Assembly: GCF_000621745.1 (NCBI RefSeq) | Contig: NZ_JHXK01000028.1 | Span: 27,222-91,221 of the forward strand | Reading direction: 5' to 3' | DNA length: 64,000 nucleotides | DNA from: Clostridium beijerinckii HUN142 | GTDB taxonomy: Bacteria; Bacillota; Clostridia; Clostridiales; Clostridiaceae | Shown: positions 9,033 to 17,642 of the stretch, one piece after another | Layout of the letters: each line of letters begins with the position of its first letter | How positions within the stretch are numbered: position 1 is the stretch's first letter | Notes under the pieces: generated by a model | The model's input: only the letters and a program-made list of their open reading frames with translations | Database searches by the model: none | Told to the model about the DNA's origin: nothing | Made by a program: the position numbers and the translations under genes

Positions 9033-10208
9033 TTAGTAACCCTCTTTCATTTCAATGTACTTTAAATAAGATAAATAGCATTTATTTCTTTTATTTATAA
9101 AATCCGCGTTATCATTATCTAAAGTCAATTTCGCAGCATCGACATCATTTTTTGAAACAAATCCATAATCATATTTCTTTTGCTCAATTTCATATTCTTT
9201 TTGTTTCTGGTTTATCACATCATAGCTGCTTTTTATTGAATTGTAAGAAGTCATTAAATCATTATATTGTTTCTTGAAATCTGTTTCTGAATTATTAATA
9301 AGTTGTGTTAATTGAGTGTTTTCATTCTCAAGTTTATAATCATAAATATCATCTTGATCTTTATCATCGTAATCATCTTCTTGATCTTTTAAGTCATCAA
9401 TAGTATCATTTTGCAATTTTATTTCAAAGTTATTATCAAGCATCTGTTTCAAGTCATCTTCATAATTTATCTTAGCTATAACCTGAAAGTCTTTAGTTAT
9501 ATCTGTATTGAATATTACTTTTTCCTCAGGATTAATACCTAAAGTATTACATAATTTAACTCTATCAAGTTCCGCTGCATCTTTTGTAGATTTTGAATCA
9601 TTAGCTGATGTATTAGCTTGTAATAACTCGGTGTATTTATTTTTTGATATGAATCCACTATCATATTGAATTTTGTATATTTGTTCCTTTTTTTCATTTT
9701 GCTCTTGTGTATCTTCTGTTATTGTATTCTTCGATAAATCGTACAAATAAGCTATGTATGCTTGTTGAGCTGCATAAACCTTATCTTCAACACCTTTATC
9801 ATAATTATCTCTAGCTGTTTTTAAGTCATCTTTTGATTTTTCATAATCGGACTTAGCCAATTTGTAGGCATCCAGAGCTTTATTATAAGCTAAAGCATCA
9901 TAATTTCCATTATCGTCTTTATAGTCTTCTTGCTTAGGCTCGGTTTTTGAAGTATAGGCAGACTTATCATCATCATATGTCTCTTGAGCTATTTTAAGCT
10001 TATTATCCAAAATCTTAATATCTAAATTATTTTCAGTCATGATATCCCTTATGTTTTCTAATGATACTTTAATCGTACCACTATCAGACACTTCATTAAT
10101 TGTACTATTATCAGTAGTATCAGCATATGCACTTGATATATTAATCATTGATGTACTACTAGAAAGCATTAAAGTTCCAATTAAAAAACTTATAAATGTT
10201 TTTCTCAA
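9033..10208 (-). CDS. TolC-like secreted outer-component protein
   Basis: 391 residues with a signal peptide (hydrophobic stretch about 5-20, AYA-D cleavage at 29/30) and a long helical body. Two matching segments, YDSGFISKN (182-190) and YDYGFVSKND (346-355), show the internal duplication of the TolC/OEP family; an acidic Asp-rich patch lies at 270-291. In Gram-negatives TolC forms the outer-membrane duct; here an outer membrane is not expected, so the protein may span the wall or cap the adaptor. The start is TTG, with GGAGG 8 nt upstream. First gene of the exporter operon. Confidence 0.75.
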   Translation of the reverse strand: MRKTFISFLIGTLMLSSSTSMINISSAYADTTDNSTINEVSDSGTIKVSLENIRDIMTENNLDIKILDNKLKIAQETYDDDKSAYTSKTEPKQEDYKDDNGNYDALAYNKALDAYKLAKSDYEKSKDDLKTARDNYDKGVEDKVYAAQQAYIAYLYDLSKNTITEDTQEQNEKKEQIYKIQYDSGFISKNKYTELLQANTSANDSKSTKDAAELDRVKLCNTLGINPEEKVIFNTDITKDFQVIAKINYEDDLKQMLDNNFEIKLQNDTIDDLKDQEDDYDDKDQDDIYDYKLENENTQLTQLINNSETDFKKQYNDLMTSYNSIKSSYDVINQKQKEYEIEQKKYDYGFVSKNDVDAAKLTLDNDNADFINKRNKCYLSYLKYIEMKEGY

Positions 10209-10326
10209 TCTTGTCTCCTCCTTGATTTGTCATTTAGTAATATTATTCTATTTTAAATTTATTTTCTAATTATAATAAAGGATTGTAACATCTCTATTAC
10301 ACATATATAAACAGAATATAAACAAA

Positions 10327-10344
10327 TGTTAAATTCATGTTAAA
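10327..10344 (-). promoter_or_regulatory. Direct repeat, possible OmpR/PhoP-family operator
   Basis: TGTTAAA occurs at 10327-10333 and 10338-10344, exactly 11 bp apart. On the minus strand this is TTAACA-N5-TTAACA, the shape of a Bacillus PhoP box, and one helical turn is the usual spacing for OmpR-family dimers. It lies 119-136 bp upstream of the TolC-like start codon. Binding partner is inferred only. Confidence 0.45.
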
Positions 10345-10501
10345 TTTCATATTATAAATAAAAATATGTCAGGTGACTGTGGGGCTGTATATTTTTATAC
10401 ATATTTCTTTTCGAACTTATGTGGAAAAATACGGAAGACAAGTATGATTTATTTTTTATTCTTTTAAAATATTAAACCAAGTTAATTAGTCTGTTTCAAG
10501 A

Positions 10502-10549
10502 GTTATCCACTGATTTTACTGCGTTATAAATTCCTAAAAAATAAAAAAA
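10502..10549 (-). repeat. Dispersed intergenic repeat, family Y, copy 1
   Basis: The 35 nt at 10502-10536 match 27 of 35 ungapped positions with 37113-37147; both are followed by AATAAAAA and then directly by a minus-strand terminator stem. A shorter third match is at 51621-51637. Confidence 0.6.
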
Positions 10550-10550
10550 T

Positions 10551-10603
10551 CTAGAGGTGCAATTTACTTTTGTATTTCTTTACAAAAATAATTGCACCTC
10601 TAG
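10551..10603 (-). terminator. Terminator of the two-component operon
   Basis: Stem of about 23 bp with one mismatch (outer CTAGAGGTGCAATT perfect) and a loop of about 6 nt. On the minus strand it is followed by a T-rich tail (ATTTTTTTATTTTTTAGG). It lies 90 bp beyond the response regulator stop. Confidence 0.88.
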
Positions 10604-10692
10604 CCAGCATTTCATAATTCTCTGTTACTCTCTTTATATTATCTTTAAAATTTATTATATAAACTCAAATAATTATTGAGATAAACACTAAT

Positions 10693-11391
10693 TTATAAGT
10701 TAAATCTATATCCAGCTCCCCACACAGTTTCAATATATTCAGGATTACTGCTATCTAACTCAATTTTCTCCCTTATTCTATTAATATGTACAGTTATAGT
10801 AGAACTATCTCCTAAAGATTCTTCTCCCCAAATCCTATCCAATAATGTATCTTTTGAAAATACGATATTAGGGTTTGAAGCTAAAAACATTAAAAGTTCA
10901 AATTCTTTATTTGCAAATTTAACTTCATTTTCTCCTATATAAACTCTTCTTGCTTTAAGTAAAATTTTAATACGCCCAATAATTATTGAACTTTTTTCAT
11001 TATCATTATTTTTTTCCATAGTTGTGAGACGTTCATATCTAGAAATGTGGGCATTTACTCTTGCTACAAGCTCGCTTGGACTAAATGGCTTTACAATATA
11101 GTCATCTGCACCAATTCCAAGTCCTTGTATTTTATAGATATCTTCTTTTTTAGCAGTTACCATCAAAATAGGTATTTCTTTAACAGCTCTTATCTCCTGA
11201 CAGACTTTAAATCCGTCCTTTCCTGGCAGCATAACATCTAAAAGAATCAAATCAAATTCTTCATTTAGCGCAAGATCTAGTCCTTTATATCCATTTTGAG
11301 CAATTTCTGTTTTAAATCCAGTTATCTCTAAATAATCTCTTTCTAATTCAGCTATACTTTCATCATCTTCTATTATTAATATTTTTTTCAT
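10693..11391 (-). CDS. OmpR/PhoB-family response regulator
   Basis: 232 residues: receiver domain (1-120) with acidic pocket EDD (8-10), phospho-acceptor D52, T79 and K101, then a winged-helix DNA-binding domain (about 135-230) ending GAGYRFNL. It should be phosphorylated by the kinase encoded 41 bp upstream and bind paired direct repeats. The nearby exporter operon, with a TGTTAAA repeat pair about 350 bp downstream of this gene, is a reasonable target, but this is inference. Specific signal unknown. Confidence 0.92.
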   Translation of the reverse strand: MKKILIIEDDESIAELERDYLEITGFKTEIAQNGYKGLDLALNEEFDLILLDVMLPGKDGFKVCQEIRAVKEIPILMVTAKKEDIYKIQGLGIGADDYIVKPFSPSELVARVNAHISRYERLTTMEKNNDNEKSSIIIGRIKILLKARRVYIGENEVKFANKEFELLMFLASNPNIVFSKDTLLDRIWGEESLGDSSTITVHINRIREKIELDSSNPEYIETVWGAGYRFNL

Positions 11392-11432
11392 TGACTATCC
11401 TCCCCACTCTCTAGTAAATTTGCGTTTTATAA

Positions 11433-12878
11433 TTATCTTTTCGGTAATGTTATTCTTATTGTAAGTCCATCCTTATTATAGGCTTTAATCTCTCCATCAT
11501 GCGCTTCTATTATATGTTTTGCTATAGCTAATCCAAGTCCACTTCCTTCATTAGGATTTGTACGTGAGACATCTCCTCTATAAAAACTTATAAATAACTT
11601 AGATAGATCTTCATTAGGAACTCCTAAACCATTATCACTAATTTCTAATATTACAAATTCTTCATTTTCATACAATTTAATTTTTATTTCAACTACATTA
11701 TCATGCTTATATTTAATACTATTATCCAATATATTCAAAAGGACTCTATTCATTTCGTTATAATCAAGTTTCACTAATGTTGAATTTTTACATTTACTTT
11801 CAAATGAAATTCCAACTTTTTTTCCATAGAACTCTTTCTTAGCACATCTGTAAAATCTCTCTATATATTCATTAATGCTTACTATATCAAATTTAAATGG
11901 GAATCGGCCTGTATCTAATTTAGAAAAGAGGAACAGACTATCAACTAATACATCCATATCACAAGCTTTAGTGTAAATTGTATCTAGATACTTTTTTTGT
12001 TTTTCAGGAGTATTTGCTACTCCATCACGTAATCCTTCCACGTAGCCTTTAATTGCAGTTAATGGTGTTCTTAGATCATGAGATATTCCTACCACTAGTT
12101 GCTTTCTATCTTCTTCATATTTTAGCTGCATATCGATTGAATGTTTTAATCTCAATCTCATTTCATCAAAATCACCACAAACCTGTCCAAATTCATCATC
12201 ACTTTCATAATTCATTTCAAAATCCAGATTTCCGTTTTTTATCTGTTCAGCTCCATAACTTAAAAGTTCTAAAGGCCGAATCAATTTCTTATAAATCTTA
12301 CTGGATAGCATAACATTGGTTATCGTAACAACAATTAATGAAATAATAATAACTATTATTATATAACTTATTACCAAAGTTGACATTTCATTTTTTATAT
12401 CAAGTTTTACAGGCCTATATGATGGATTTATTGCAATTATATTTACTACCTTGTTATCCTTAACAAAGCTATTTTTAACTAAAGATATCGAATTCATTTC
12501 TAAAACTAATGAATTCGATTTAAAAAGGACATCATCTCCTATCATTGAAATAGCTTCTTTATCCTTATCTTCAATATTAGATGAAACAATTTCCCCATCA
12601 TATGTTATTATTAAGTGATACCCCTTAGGATTAAGAAATTTTTGTAATTCCTCTGGAAATTTATCTAAATCATTTTTATTTTCTATATTTCTCATATCTG
12701 GTTTTAAACTTTGTTGAATAAAATAGGCATATTGGTCATGCTCCCTATAACCTTCAAATTTATTTTCATAGGCCTTTGAAAATGGGATATTCATTATACC
12801 TGCAATAATTACCATTATAACTACAGGTATAATTAGCATGAGTACATTGGAAATAGTTAAGCGCTTCTTTATTTTCAT
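11433..12878 (-). CDS. Membrane sensor histidine kinase
   Basis: 481 residues: membrane helix about 11-30, extracytoplasmic sensor about 31-167, second helix about 168-190, HAMP about 193-245, HisKA with H267 in GISHDLRTPL, and HATPase with N-box NILDNSIKYK, GLGVPNE and GSGLGLAIAKH. The sensor domain shows no domain I recognise. Start overlaps the stop of the upstream 109-residue gene (4-bp overlap), and the response regulator follows, so all three should be translated as a unit. Confidence 0.92.
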   Translation of the reverse strand: MKIKKRLTISNVLMLIIPVVIMVIIAGIMNIPFSKAYENKFEGYREHDQYAYFIQQSLKPDMRNIENKNDLDKFPEELQKFLNPKGYHLIITYDGEIVSSNIEDKDKEAISMIGDDVLFKSNSLVLEMNSISLVKNSFVKDNKVVNIIAINPSYRPVKLDIKNEMSTLVISYIIIVIIISLIVVTITNVMLSSKIYKKLIRPLELLSYGAEQIKNGNLDFEMNYESDDEFGQVCGDFDEMRLRLKHSIDMQLKYEEDRKQLVVGISHDLRTPLTAIKGYVEGLRDGVANTPEKQKKYLDTIYTKACDMDVLVDSLFLFSKLDTGRFPFKFDIVSINEYIERFYRCAKKEFYGKKVGISFESKCKNSTLVKLDYNEMNRVLLNILDNSIKYKHDNVVEIKIKLYENEEFVILEISDNGLGVPNEDLSKLFISFYRGDVSRTNPNEGSGLGLAIAKHIIEAHDGEIKAYNKDGLTIRITLPKR

Positions 12879-13204
12879 AACAATTCCTCAACCAACTTCT
12901 TAACAACATGTAAATCCGATAGATCAATTTTATCTGGATTCACCAATAGAGAATAATCTTTAATCCATAAGTTACCTTGAACTATTTTACATTCTTTTAT
13001 TTCTTCCGTTGGATTTTCATCATAAACTTCCTCCAATTCCTTTGTTTTAGTAAGCACAACAATTCTTCTGCATGCTTCTTCATGTTCATCATAAATATTA
13101 AAGAAACTGTTATATGAATCGTAGCTTCTAACTGATGTTACTACCTTTAAAAATAAATTATATCTTTCTGCTGCTTCAATCGCTTTTATTAATTCTTTTT
13201 TCAT
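12875..13204 (-). CDS. Small unknown protein translationally coupled to the kinase
   Basis: 109 residues, soluble and acidic, with no signal peptide or membrane segment; predicted mixed alpha/beta. I do not recognise the family. It is first in a three-gene operon and overlaps the kinase start by 4 bp, which argues that it is real and related to the pathway. Its sequence has charged regions (EHEEACRRIVV, PTEEIKE) and ends in a Leu/Val-rich helix. A stand-alone regulator or anti-kinase is possible, but nothing in the sequence proves it. Confidence 0.6.
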   Translation of the reverse strand: MKKELIKAIEAAERYNLFLKVVTSVRSYDSYNSFFNIYDEHEEACRRIVVLTKTKELEEVYDENPTEEIKECKIVQGNLWIKDYSLLVNPDKIDLSDLHVVKKLVEELL

Positions 13205-13420
13205 ACTGTCTCTCCATGTGTATTAAAATATTTTTTCAAAACCATATTAGTTTAAATAATAAAAAGTTACATATTTCTTTATTATTAAATTTACTTATTA
13301 TTTTAACTGTAACCTTAATATATTTAATTTAATTATCTCATAGGGATATATTCATTTCAATAAAGTTTATTTACATGCTTATCAATCTTAATCAAAAATT
13401 AATATTGACTAAAATATACT

Positions 13421-14266
13421 TTACCTACGCAACTCATTTTTAAGGCTTTTTATTTCTTCTTCCTCCAAGTATCTCCATTTTCCTATCTCCAGATCACTAA
13501 GTCTTATGTTCATTATCCTAACTCTTTCCAGTTTAGTAACCTTATATCCTAAAGCTCCGCTCATTTTCCGAATTTGTTTATTCATTCCCTGAGTTAGTAT
13601 AATTTTAAATGTATTATCATCTATCCTTTCTACTTGACATGGTCTTGTTTTAACAAATTTATTTTTTTCACGTCTGATATTTTTCAATTCCTTTAGTTCT
13701 ACTATGCATGGATCACCTAGATTTTCTTCACCTAATAGAGTTTCTTTATTTTCTATTGTCTTGCATAAACCTAATTTATCACTTATTCTTCTAACACCAG
13801 AACTTTCATCCCCTATAATCTCTACTCCATCAGACATCCTCTTTAAAAATTCATCATTAAAGTTTCTATCCACCTGAACTAAATATTCTTTTTCATGCAT
13901 ATTATCACTTTCTAAAATCCTATTAGCAAGTTCACCATCATTAGTCATTAAAATAAGCCCTTGCGACTCTTTATCCAATCTTCCAACTGGAAATATGTAG
14001 TCTTGATATTTCATATAAGAAATTATATTATTACTAACTTTATTCTCTGCAGTACAAGTAATTCCAACAGGTTTATTCAAAACAATATATACCTTTTTCG
14101 CTTTAGAAATTGGTTTACCATCAAATATTATTTCATCTGAATCATTTACCCATTGTCCCTCTACACAATATCTTCCATTTATAATAATTCTCTTTTCTTC
14201 AATCAATCTATTTGTTTCCTTTCGAGAACAAATTCCATAATTGCTAAATAATTTATTTATCCTCAT
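13421..14266 (-). CDS. rluF: 23S rRNA pseudouridine synthase, RluF/RluB type
   Basis: 281 residues. N-terminal S4 RNA-binding domain (about 1-50) precedes the RsuA/RluB/RluF catalytic fold with GRLDKESQGL (95-104) holding the catalytic D98; a later NKQIRKM motif supports the family. It isomerises a uridine in 23S rRNA; RluF in E. coli acts at U2604. RluB or RsuA specificity cannot be excluded, and an insert at about 150-205 distinguishes it from short RsuA proteins. Monocistronic or co-transcribed with the YdcF-like gene 48 bp upstream. Confidence 0.8.
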   Translation of the reverse strand: MRINKLFSNYGICSRKETNRLIEEKRIIINGRYCVEGQWVNDSDEIIFDGKPISKAKKVYIVLNKPVGITCTAENKVSNNIISYMKYQDYIFPVGRLDKESQGLILMTNDGELANRILESDNMHEKEYLVQVDRNFNDEFLKRMSDGVEIIGDESSGVRRISDKLGLCKTIENKETLLGEENLGDPCIVELKELKNIRREKNKFVKTRPCQVERIDDNTFKIILTQGMNKQIRKMSGALGYKVTKLERVRIMNIRLSDLEIGKWRYLEEEEIKSLKNELRR

Positions 14267-14314
14267 TGTTTAAGCTATCCTTTCAAGTTAATAAAATTCA
14301 ATTGTATATTAATA

Positions 14315-15070
14315 TTAATCAAATATTATACTTTTAACAATAGCAAAAGCTTCTCTCGTATATGTTATAGGAATTAAATACCATATGGTATGACTAGAAT
14401 AATTACTATAATTTACATATCCATTTCTTTTTGCCAAAATACTGCTTCTAAGAGCATGGAAATCGCTTGTTACTATTTTAACATTAAGTTTATCTAGAGA
14501 TTTTCCACTATTCTCTTCTATTTTTACTTTTGAGAATTTGAAATTCTCATCTGTATTCCTAGACTTATCTTCAATTATTATTTTTTTCTCATCAACTCCT
14601 CTATTTAATAAATATTTTTTCATTGCATGTGATTCTGGCAGCCTCTCATCAGATCCTTGTCCCCCTGATAAAACAATAAATCTATTACCATCCTCTTTTA
14701 TATACTCTAAAACTGCATCCAATCTTCCTTGAAGGATTAAATTAGGGGTAGAGTTAGTATCAAGACCTGCCCCTAAAACAATAATATAATCTGCATTTCC
14801 TTTATTATATTTAGGATAATTAATTATAGAAATTTCTATTCCTAAAAAAAATATAAAACCTATGCAAATTAGCACTTTTAAAATTTTAAAATACCTGTAT
14901 ATAACCTTATTACTTTCTATTCTCTTCTTAATAAAATGATATATTATTAAAGTAGCTCCTAAAATAAAAATAGGAATACTAAATGAGATTTTAGAGCTGC
15001 TTATAATATTTGTCAATGAAATATATACTATAATAATCATACCAATAATAATATCTAAAATTTTTTTCAC
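14315..15070 (-). CDS. YdcF/ElyC-like DUF218 membrane protein
   Basis: About 251 residues: four N-terminal membrane segments (first about 100 residues), then a DUF218 domain with IIVLGAGLD, RLDAVLEY, LSGGQG and DKSRNTDENF in family order. DUF218 proteins (YdcF, SanA, ElyC) are linked to envelope and peptidoglycan homeostasis; the reaction is not established. The GTG at 15070 is preferred because AAAGG is 9 nt upstream; the GTG three codons earlier abuts the ribosome site. A dispersed repeat lies in its leader. Confidence 0.75.
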   Translation of the reverse strand: MKKILDIIIGMIIIVYISLTNIISSSKISFSIPIFILGATLIIYHFIKKRIESNKVIYRYFKILKVLICIGFIFFLGIEISIINYPKYNKGNADYIIVLGAGLDTNSTPNLILQGRLDAVLEYIKEDGNRFIVLSGGQGSDERLPESHAMKKYLLNRGVDEKKIIIEDKSRNTDENFKFSKVKIEENSGKSLDKLNVKIVTSDFHALRSSILAKRNGYVNYSNYSSHTIWYLIPITYTREAFAIVKSIIFD

Positions 15071-15088
15071 AACATACACCCTTTCCTT

Positions 15089-15130
15089 AAAAGAACAAAT
15101 CGAAGGCGAATATATCCTCTTTTTTATTCT
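15089..15130 (-). repeat. Dispersed repeat, family X, copy 1
   Basis: Shares the core AGAACAAA-TCG-AGGCGAATATAT-CC with 37029-37070. Both copies sit in the leader of a minus-strand gene and include a short TCG...GGCGA inverted element. Confidence 0.55.
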
Positions 15131-15154
15131 GTTATAATATTTATGCTCAAAAAA

Positions 15155-15196
15155 AGAGAATAATCTGATTTTTCATAATCTTCCAAATTATTCTCT
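15155..15196 (-). terminator. Terminator after hslO
   Basis: 10-bp stem AGAGAATAAT (15155-15164) with ATTATTCTCT (15187-15196), followed on the minus strand by TTTTTT. It lies 40 bp past the Hsp33 stop. Confidence 0.75.
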
Positions 15197-15235
15197 GTAT
15201 CTTTTTATTATTTTTATTCTATAATTTTAATACGT

Positions 15236-16117
15236 TTATCTACTGTTGTTTAATAATTCTCCTATTTCATCATTAGTAAATTCATATTTAGTATTACAAA
15301 AGTTACATACTATTTCCTCATTCTTTTTGTCATCATATATCTCTTGAAGAGTTTCCTTTCCAATAGATATTAATGCTTTTTCAACTCTCTCTCTAGAACA
15401 ATCACATTTATATTCTGGAGTTAAGGAATCTAATACTTTTAAATCCATTCCATCAAAGATGTACTCTAAAATTTCTTCTATTGTTTTGCCTTCACTTATT
15501 AATGTAGTTATTGGTGGAATTTCTTCTAATCTATATGTTATAACATCTGCAAGAAGTTCATCTGCACCAGGCATCATTTGCACTATAAATCCACCTGCCG
15601 CCTTTATAGATAAATCTCTATCAACCAATACGCCAAGTGATACCGCTGATGGTGTTTGCTCAGATGCTGTGAAATAATATGCGAAATCTTCTGCTATTTC
15701 TCCAGTTTGTATAGGCACTTGTCCAACATATGGATCTCTAAGACCTAAATCCTTTATTACATATAAAATACCATCTGTTCCAATAGCTCCTCCGACATCT
15801 AATTTTCCTTTTTCATTAAGAGGCCTATCAACATATGGATTTCCAATAAACCCTTTAACAGATGCATCACTATGTGCTGTTACTGTTATTCCATTTATTT
15901 CCCCATTACCATTTATTTTTAAAGTTACAACTTCTTTTTCACTTTTTAGCGTAGTTCCTATAAGTGTACCCGCAGTTAACATTCTTCCTAAAGCTGCTGA
16001 AGCTACAGGCGTACATTCATGTATTTTACTGCCCTCATTTACTAAATTAGTAGTAATCCCTGCTATTATTCTAACCATTCCATCCTTAGCTGTTGCTCTA
16101 ACTATTTTATCTTGCAT
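15236..16117 (-). CDS. hslO: Redox-regulated chaperone Hsp33
   Basis: 293 residues, standard Hsp33 length. The C-terminal redox zinc switch is complete: C238 and C240 (CDC) with C271 and C274 (CNFC). Under oxidative stress the cysteines form disulfides, zinc is released and the protein becomes an active holdase. ATG follows AGGAG at 11 nt. The methyltransferase gene lies 26 bp upstream on the same strand, so both may share a transcript. Useful in an anaerobe facing oxygen, like the hydrogenase further right. Confidence 0.95.
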   Translation of the reverse strand: MQDKIVRATAKDGMVRIIAGITTNLVNEGSKIHECTPVASAALGRMLTAGTLIGTTLKSEKEVVTLKINGNGEINGITVTAHSDASVKGFIGNPYVDRPLNEKGKLDVGGAIGTDGILYVIKDLGLRDPYVGQVPIQTGEIAEDFAYYFTASEQTPSAVSLGVLVDRDLSIKAAGGFIVQMMPGADELLADVITYRLEEIPPITTLISEGKTIEEILEYIFDGMDLKVLDSLTPEYKCDCSRERVEKALISIGKETLQEIYDDKKNEEIVCNFCNTKYEFTNDEIGELLNNSR

Positions 16118-16143
16118 TTGTATCTCATCTCCTATTTCACGTC

Positions 16144-16881
16144 TTATTTACTTACTATGTAAAGTATTCTTTCACTATTTTCATTTACTTCCTCATCAGA
16201 ATATCCTGAAAATTTATTTATTATTCTAAAGTTACATTTTTTTAATATATTCTCTATATAACTTTCTTCATAAGCTCTTTCAAAATGTTCTTCTTCGAAT
16301 TTTTTATATAGTTCATTTTCAGTTTTCACGAAGAATGTTAAAAACATATTTAATACATCATCTTCAAATGAATTTTCCCATGTATAAAAAATTTCTTCAG
16401 AACTATAAGTATATATATTATTTCCAAGAACAGTAGAAAGTTTATAATAAGAATTTATATCAAAAATGAATATGCCGTTTTCTTTTAAGTGTTCATATAC
16501 ACTTGAGAAGTAATCATACAAATCATCATCCTCTGTTATATAATTTGTCGAATCAAGCACAGAAGTTATAAGATCAAATCTTTTATTTAAACTTAACTCA
16601 CACATATCTTGACAGATTACTTTTGCCTTAATTTTATTCTTTTTAAATTTATCAAAAGCTACATTTAACATATCATCTGATAAATCTACTGCATAAACAG
16701 TTTTAAAATATTTTGCTACATTAATTGAAACATTTCCAGTTCCACATGCTAAATCCAAATAATCTTCAAACTTCAAATTATTTTCTCTACATATATTTAT
16801 AATCTTATCTGCAACTTTATCATAATTAATATCTTCATATATTAATTCATCATATATATTGGCAAACTCTTTATAAGCCAT
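16144..16881 (-). CDS. Class I SAM-dependent methyltransferase
   Basis: About 245 residues with the SAM-binding motif [10 protein letters not shown] (about 47-55 counted from the upstream GTG), an acidic AVDLSDDML at the end of strand 2, and a ubiE/COQ5-like fold. Substrate cannot be read from sequence. The ATG at 16881 gives the usual MAYKEFA start; the GTG at 16893 is 1 nt from the AAGGG ribosome site and is less likely. Probably co-transcribed with hslO. Confidence 0.82.
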   Translation of the reverse strand: MAYKEFANIYDELIYEDINYDKVADKIINICRENNLKFEDYLDLACGTGNVSINVAKYFKTVYAVDLSDDMLNVAFDKFKKNKIKAKVICQDMCELSLNKRFDLITSVLDSTNYITEDDDLYDYFSSVYEHLKENGIFIFDINSYYKLSTVLGNNIYTYSSEEIFYTWENSFEDDVLNMFLTFFVKTENELYKKFEEEHFERAYEESYIENILKKCNFRIINKFSGYSDEEVNENSERILYIVSK

Positions 16882-16982
16882 CTGCTTTATCACGCCCTTA
16901 ACGTAAATTTACTAATTCATCTAGTATATTATATCGTAATTATTTACTTAGTCAAATTAGTAAAAATATGAAAGCTCGTCAT

Positions 16983-17201
16983 TTACTTTGGCACTTTTTT
17001 TCTTTTAGCCATTATTCCGCCTATCCTTCCGGTTTCTCCAGAAGATAGTCCGCCCCATCCTTCTTTATTAACTTTATCGATTAAGCCAAGTTCTTCTGCA
17101 ATTTCATACTTAACTTTTTCTCTCATTTTTTCAGCTTCAGTAAGCTCCTTATTTGCTTTAAGTTTTGCTTTTATTGTCTTTTTTACAGATTTATTACCCA
17201 T
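16983..17201 (-). CDS. Small acid-soluble spore protein, alpha/beta type
   Basis: 72 residues. KYEIAEELG (31-39) matches the germination-protease recognition site of alpha/beta SASPs, and GWGGLSSGETGRIGG (48-62) the second conserved DNA-binding segment. A lysine-rich N-terminus (1-20) and C-terminus make it very basic. SASPs coat spore DNA in the forespore and are amino acid stores on germination. The N-terminal extension recalls the SspF/Ssp4 branch rather than major SspA/B. ATG follows TAGGG at 7 nt. Direct evidence of a spore-former. Confidence 0.85.
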   Translation of the reverse strand: MGNKSVKKTIKAKLKANKELTEAEKMREKVKYEIAEELGLIDKVNKEGWGGLSSGETGRIGGIMAKRKKVPK

Positions 17202-17642
17202 TTTTTATCCCTACCAATCTTAATAGTTAGTTTTTTATTAATATTTCTTCATTGTATAAAAAGAAATAAAAAAATAAATTCTAAGCTAATTAAATTAAGC
17301 TATAAAAATAAATTCTAAAGTTTATCTTTTCACCCAATATTATTTCCTTCTATCTCATTACTATTCTCTAAAAATATTTTTTTATAAAAATTATTATTTG
17401 AACTATATATTTTATAGAATTTATATGAATCAATGATTGCCTAATAATTGTTTCAATTTGTGGTATATATATGCATAAATATACACATTCTTTTATATCT
17501 CCCCTAATTAATGGAATAAACAATTCTCTATGAATAGTTTTTTTCAACTTATTTTGCTCATTGACTTGATATTTATTCAATATTTAACTATAGTAATTGT
17601 ATATATAAAAATATTAATAAATAAATTTAGGAGGGGATTATT
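17202..17642. other. Divergent intergenic region, SASP / asd
   Basis: 440 bp, A+T-rich. Contains the asd promoter (17566-17594). No lysine riboswitch was recognised before asd. A 70-codon TTG-started reading frame at 17368-17580 has no ribosome site and is not supported. Confidence 0.5.
17566..17594 (+). promoter_or_regulatory. Sigma-A type promoter of asd-dapA-dapB
   Basis: TTGATA (17566-17571), 17-bp spacer, TATAGT (17589-17594), about 49 bp before the asd start codon. Confidence 0.65.

Larger units (their letters stand above)
10209..10692. other. 484-bp intergenic region upstream of the exporter operon
   Basis: Holds the exporter promoter region: a possible -10 (TATAAT on the minus strand at 10269-10274), T/A-rich -10-like words near 10305, and a TGTTAAA direct repeat at 10327-10344. 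It also holds a dispersed repeat (10502-10549) and the terminator of the two-component operon (10551-10603). No small gene was seen. Confidence 0.5.

Noticed and set aside
13135..13332. Short hydrophobic plus-strand frame opposite the small two-component gene
   Set aside because: Lies antisense to a coupled gene, composition is what A+T-rich antisense gives, and no ribosome site is present.
17368..17580. 70-codon minus-strand reading frame before asd
   Set aside because: Starts with TTG, has no ribosome site, overlaps the asd promoter region and resembles no protein.
17202..17642. Lysine riboswitch before asd
   Set aside because: The conserved L-box core was not found, only an ordinary promoter.
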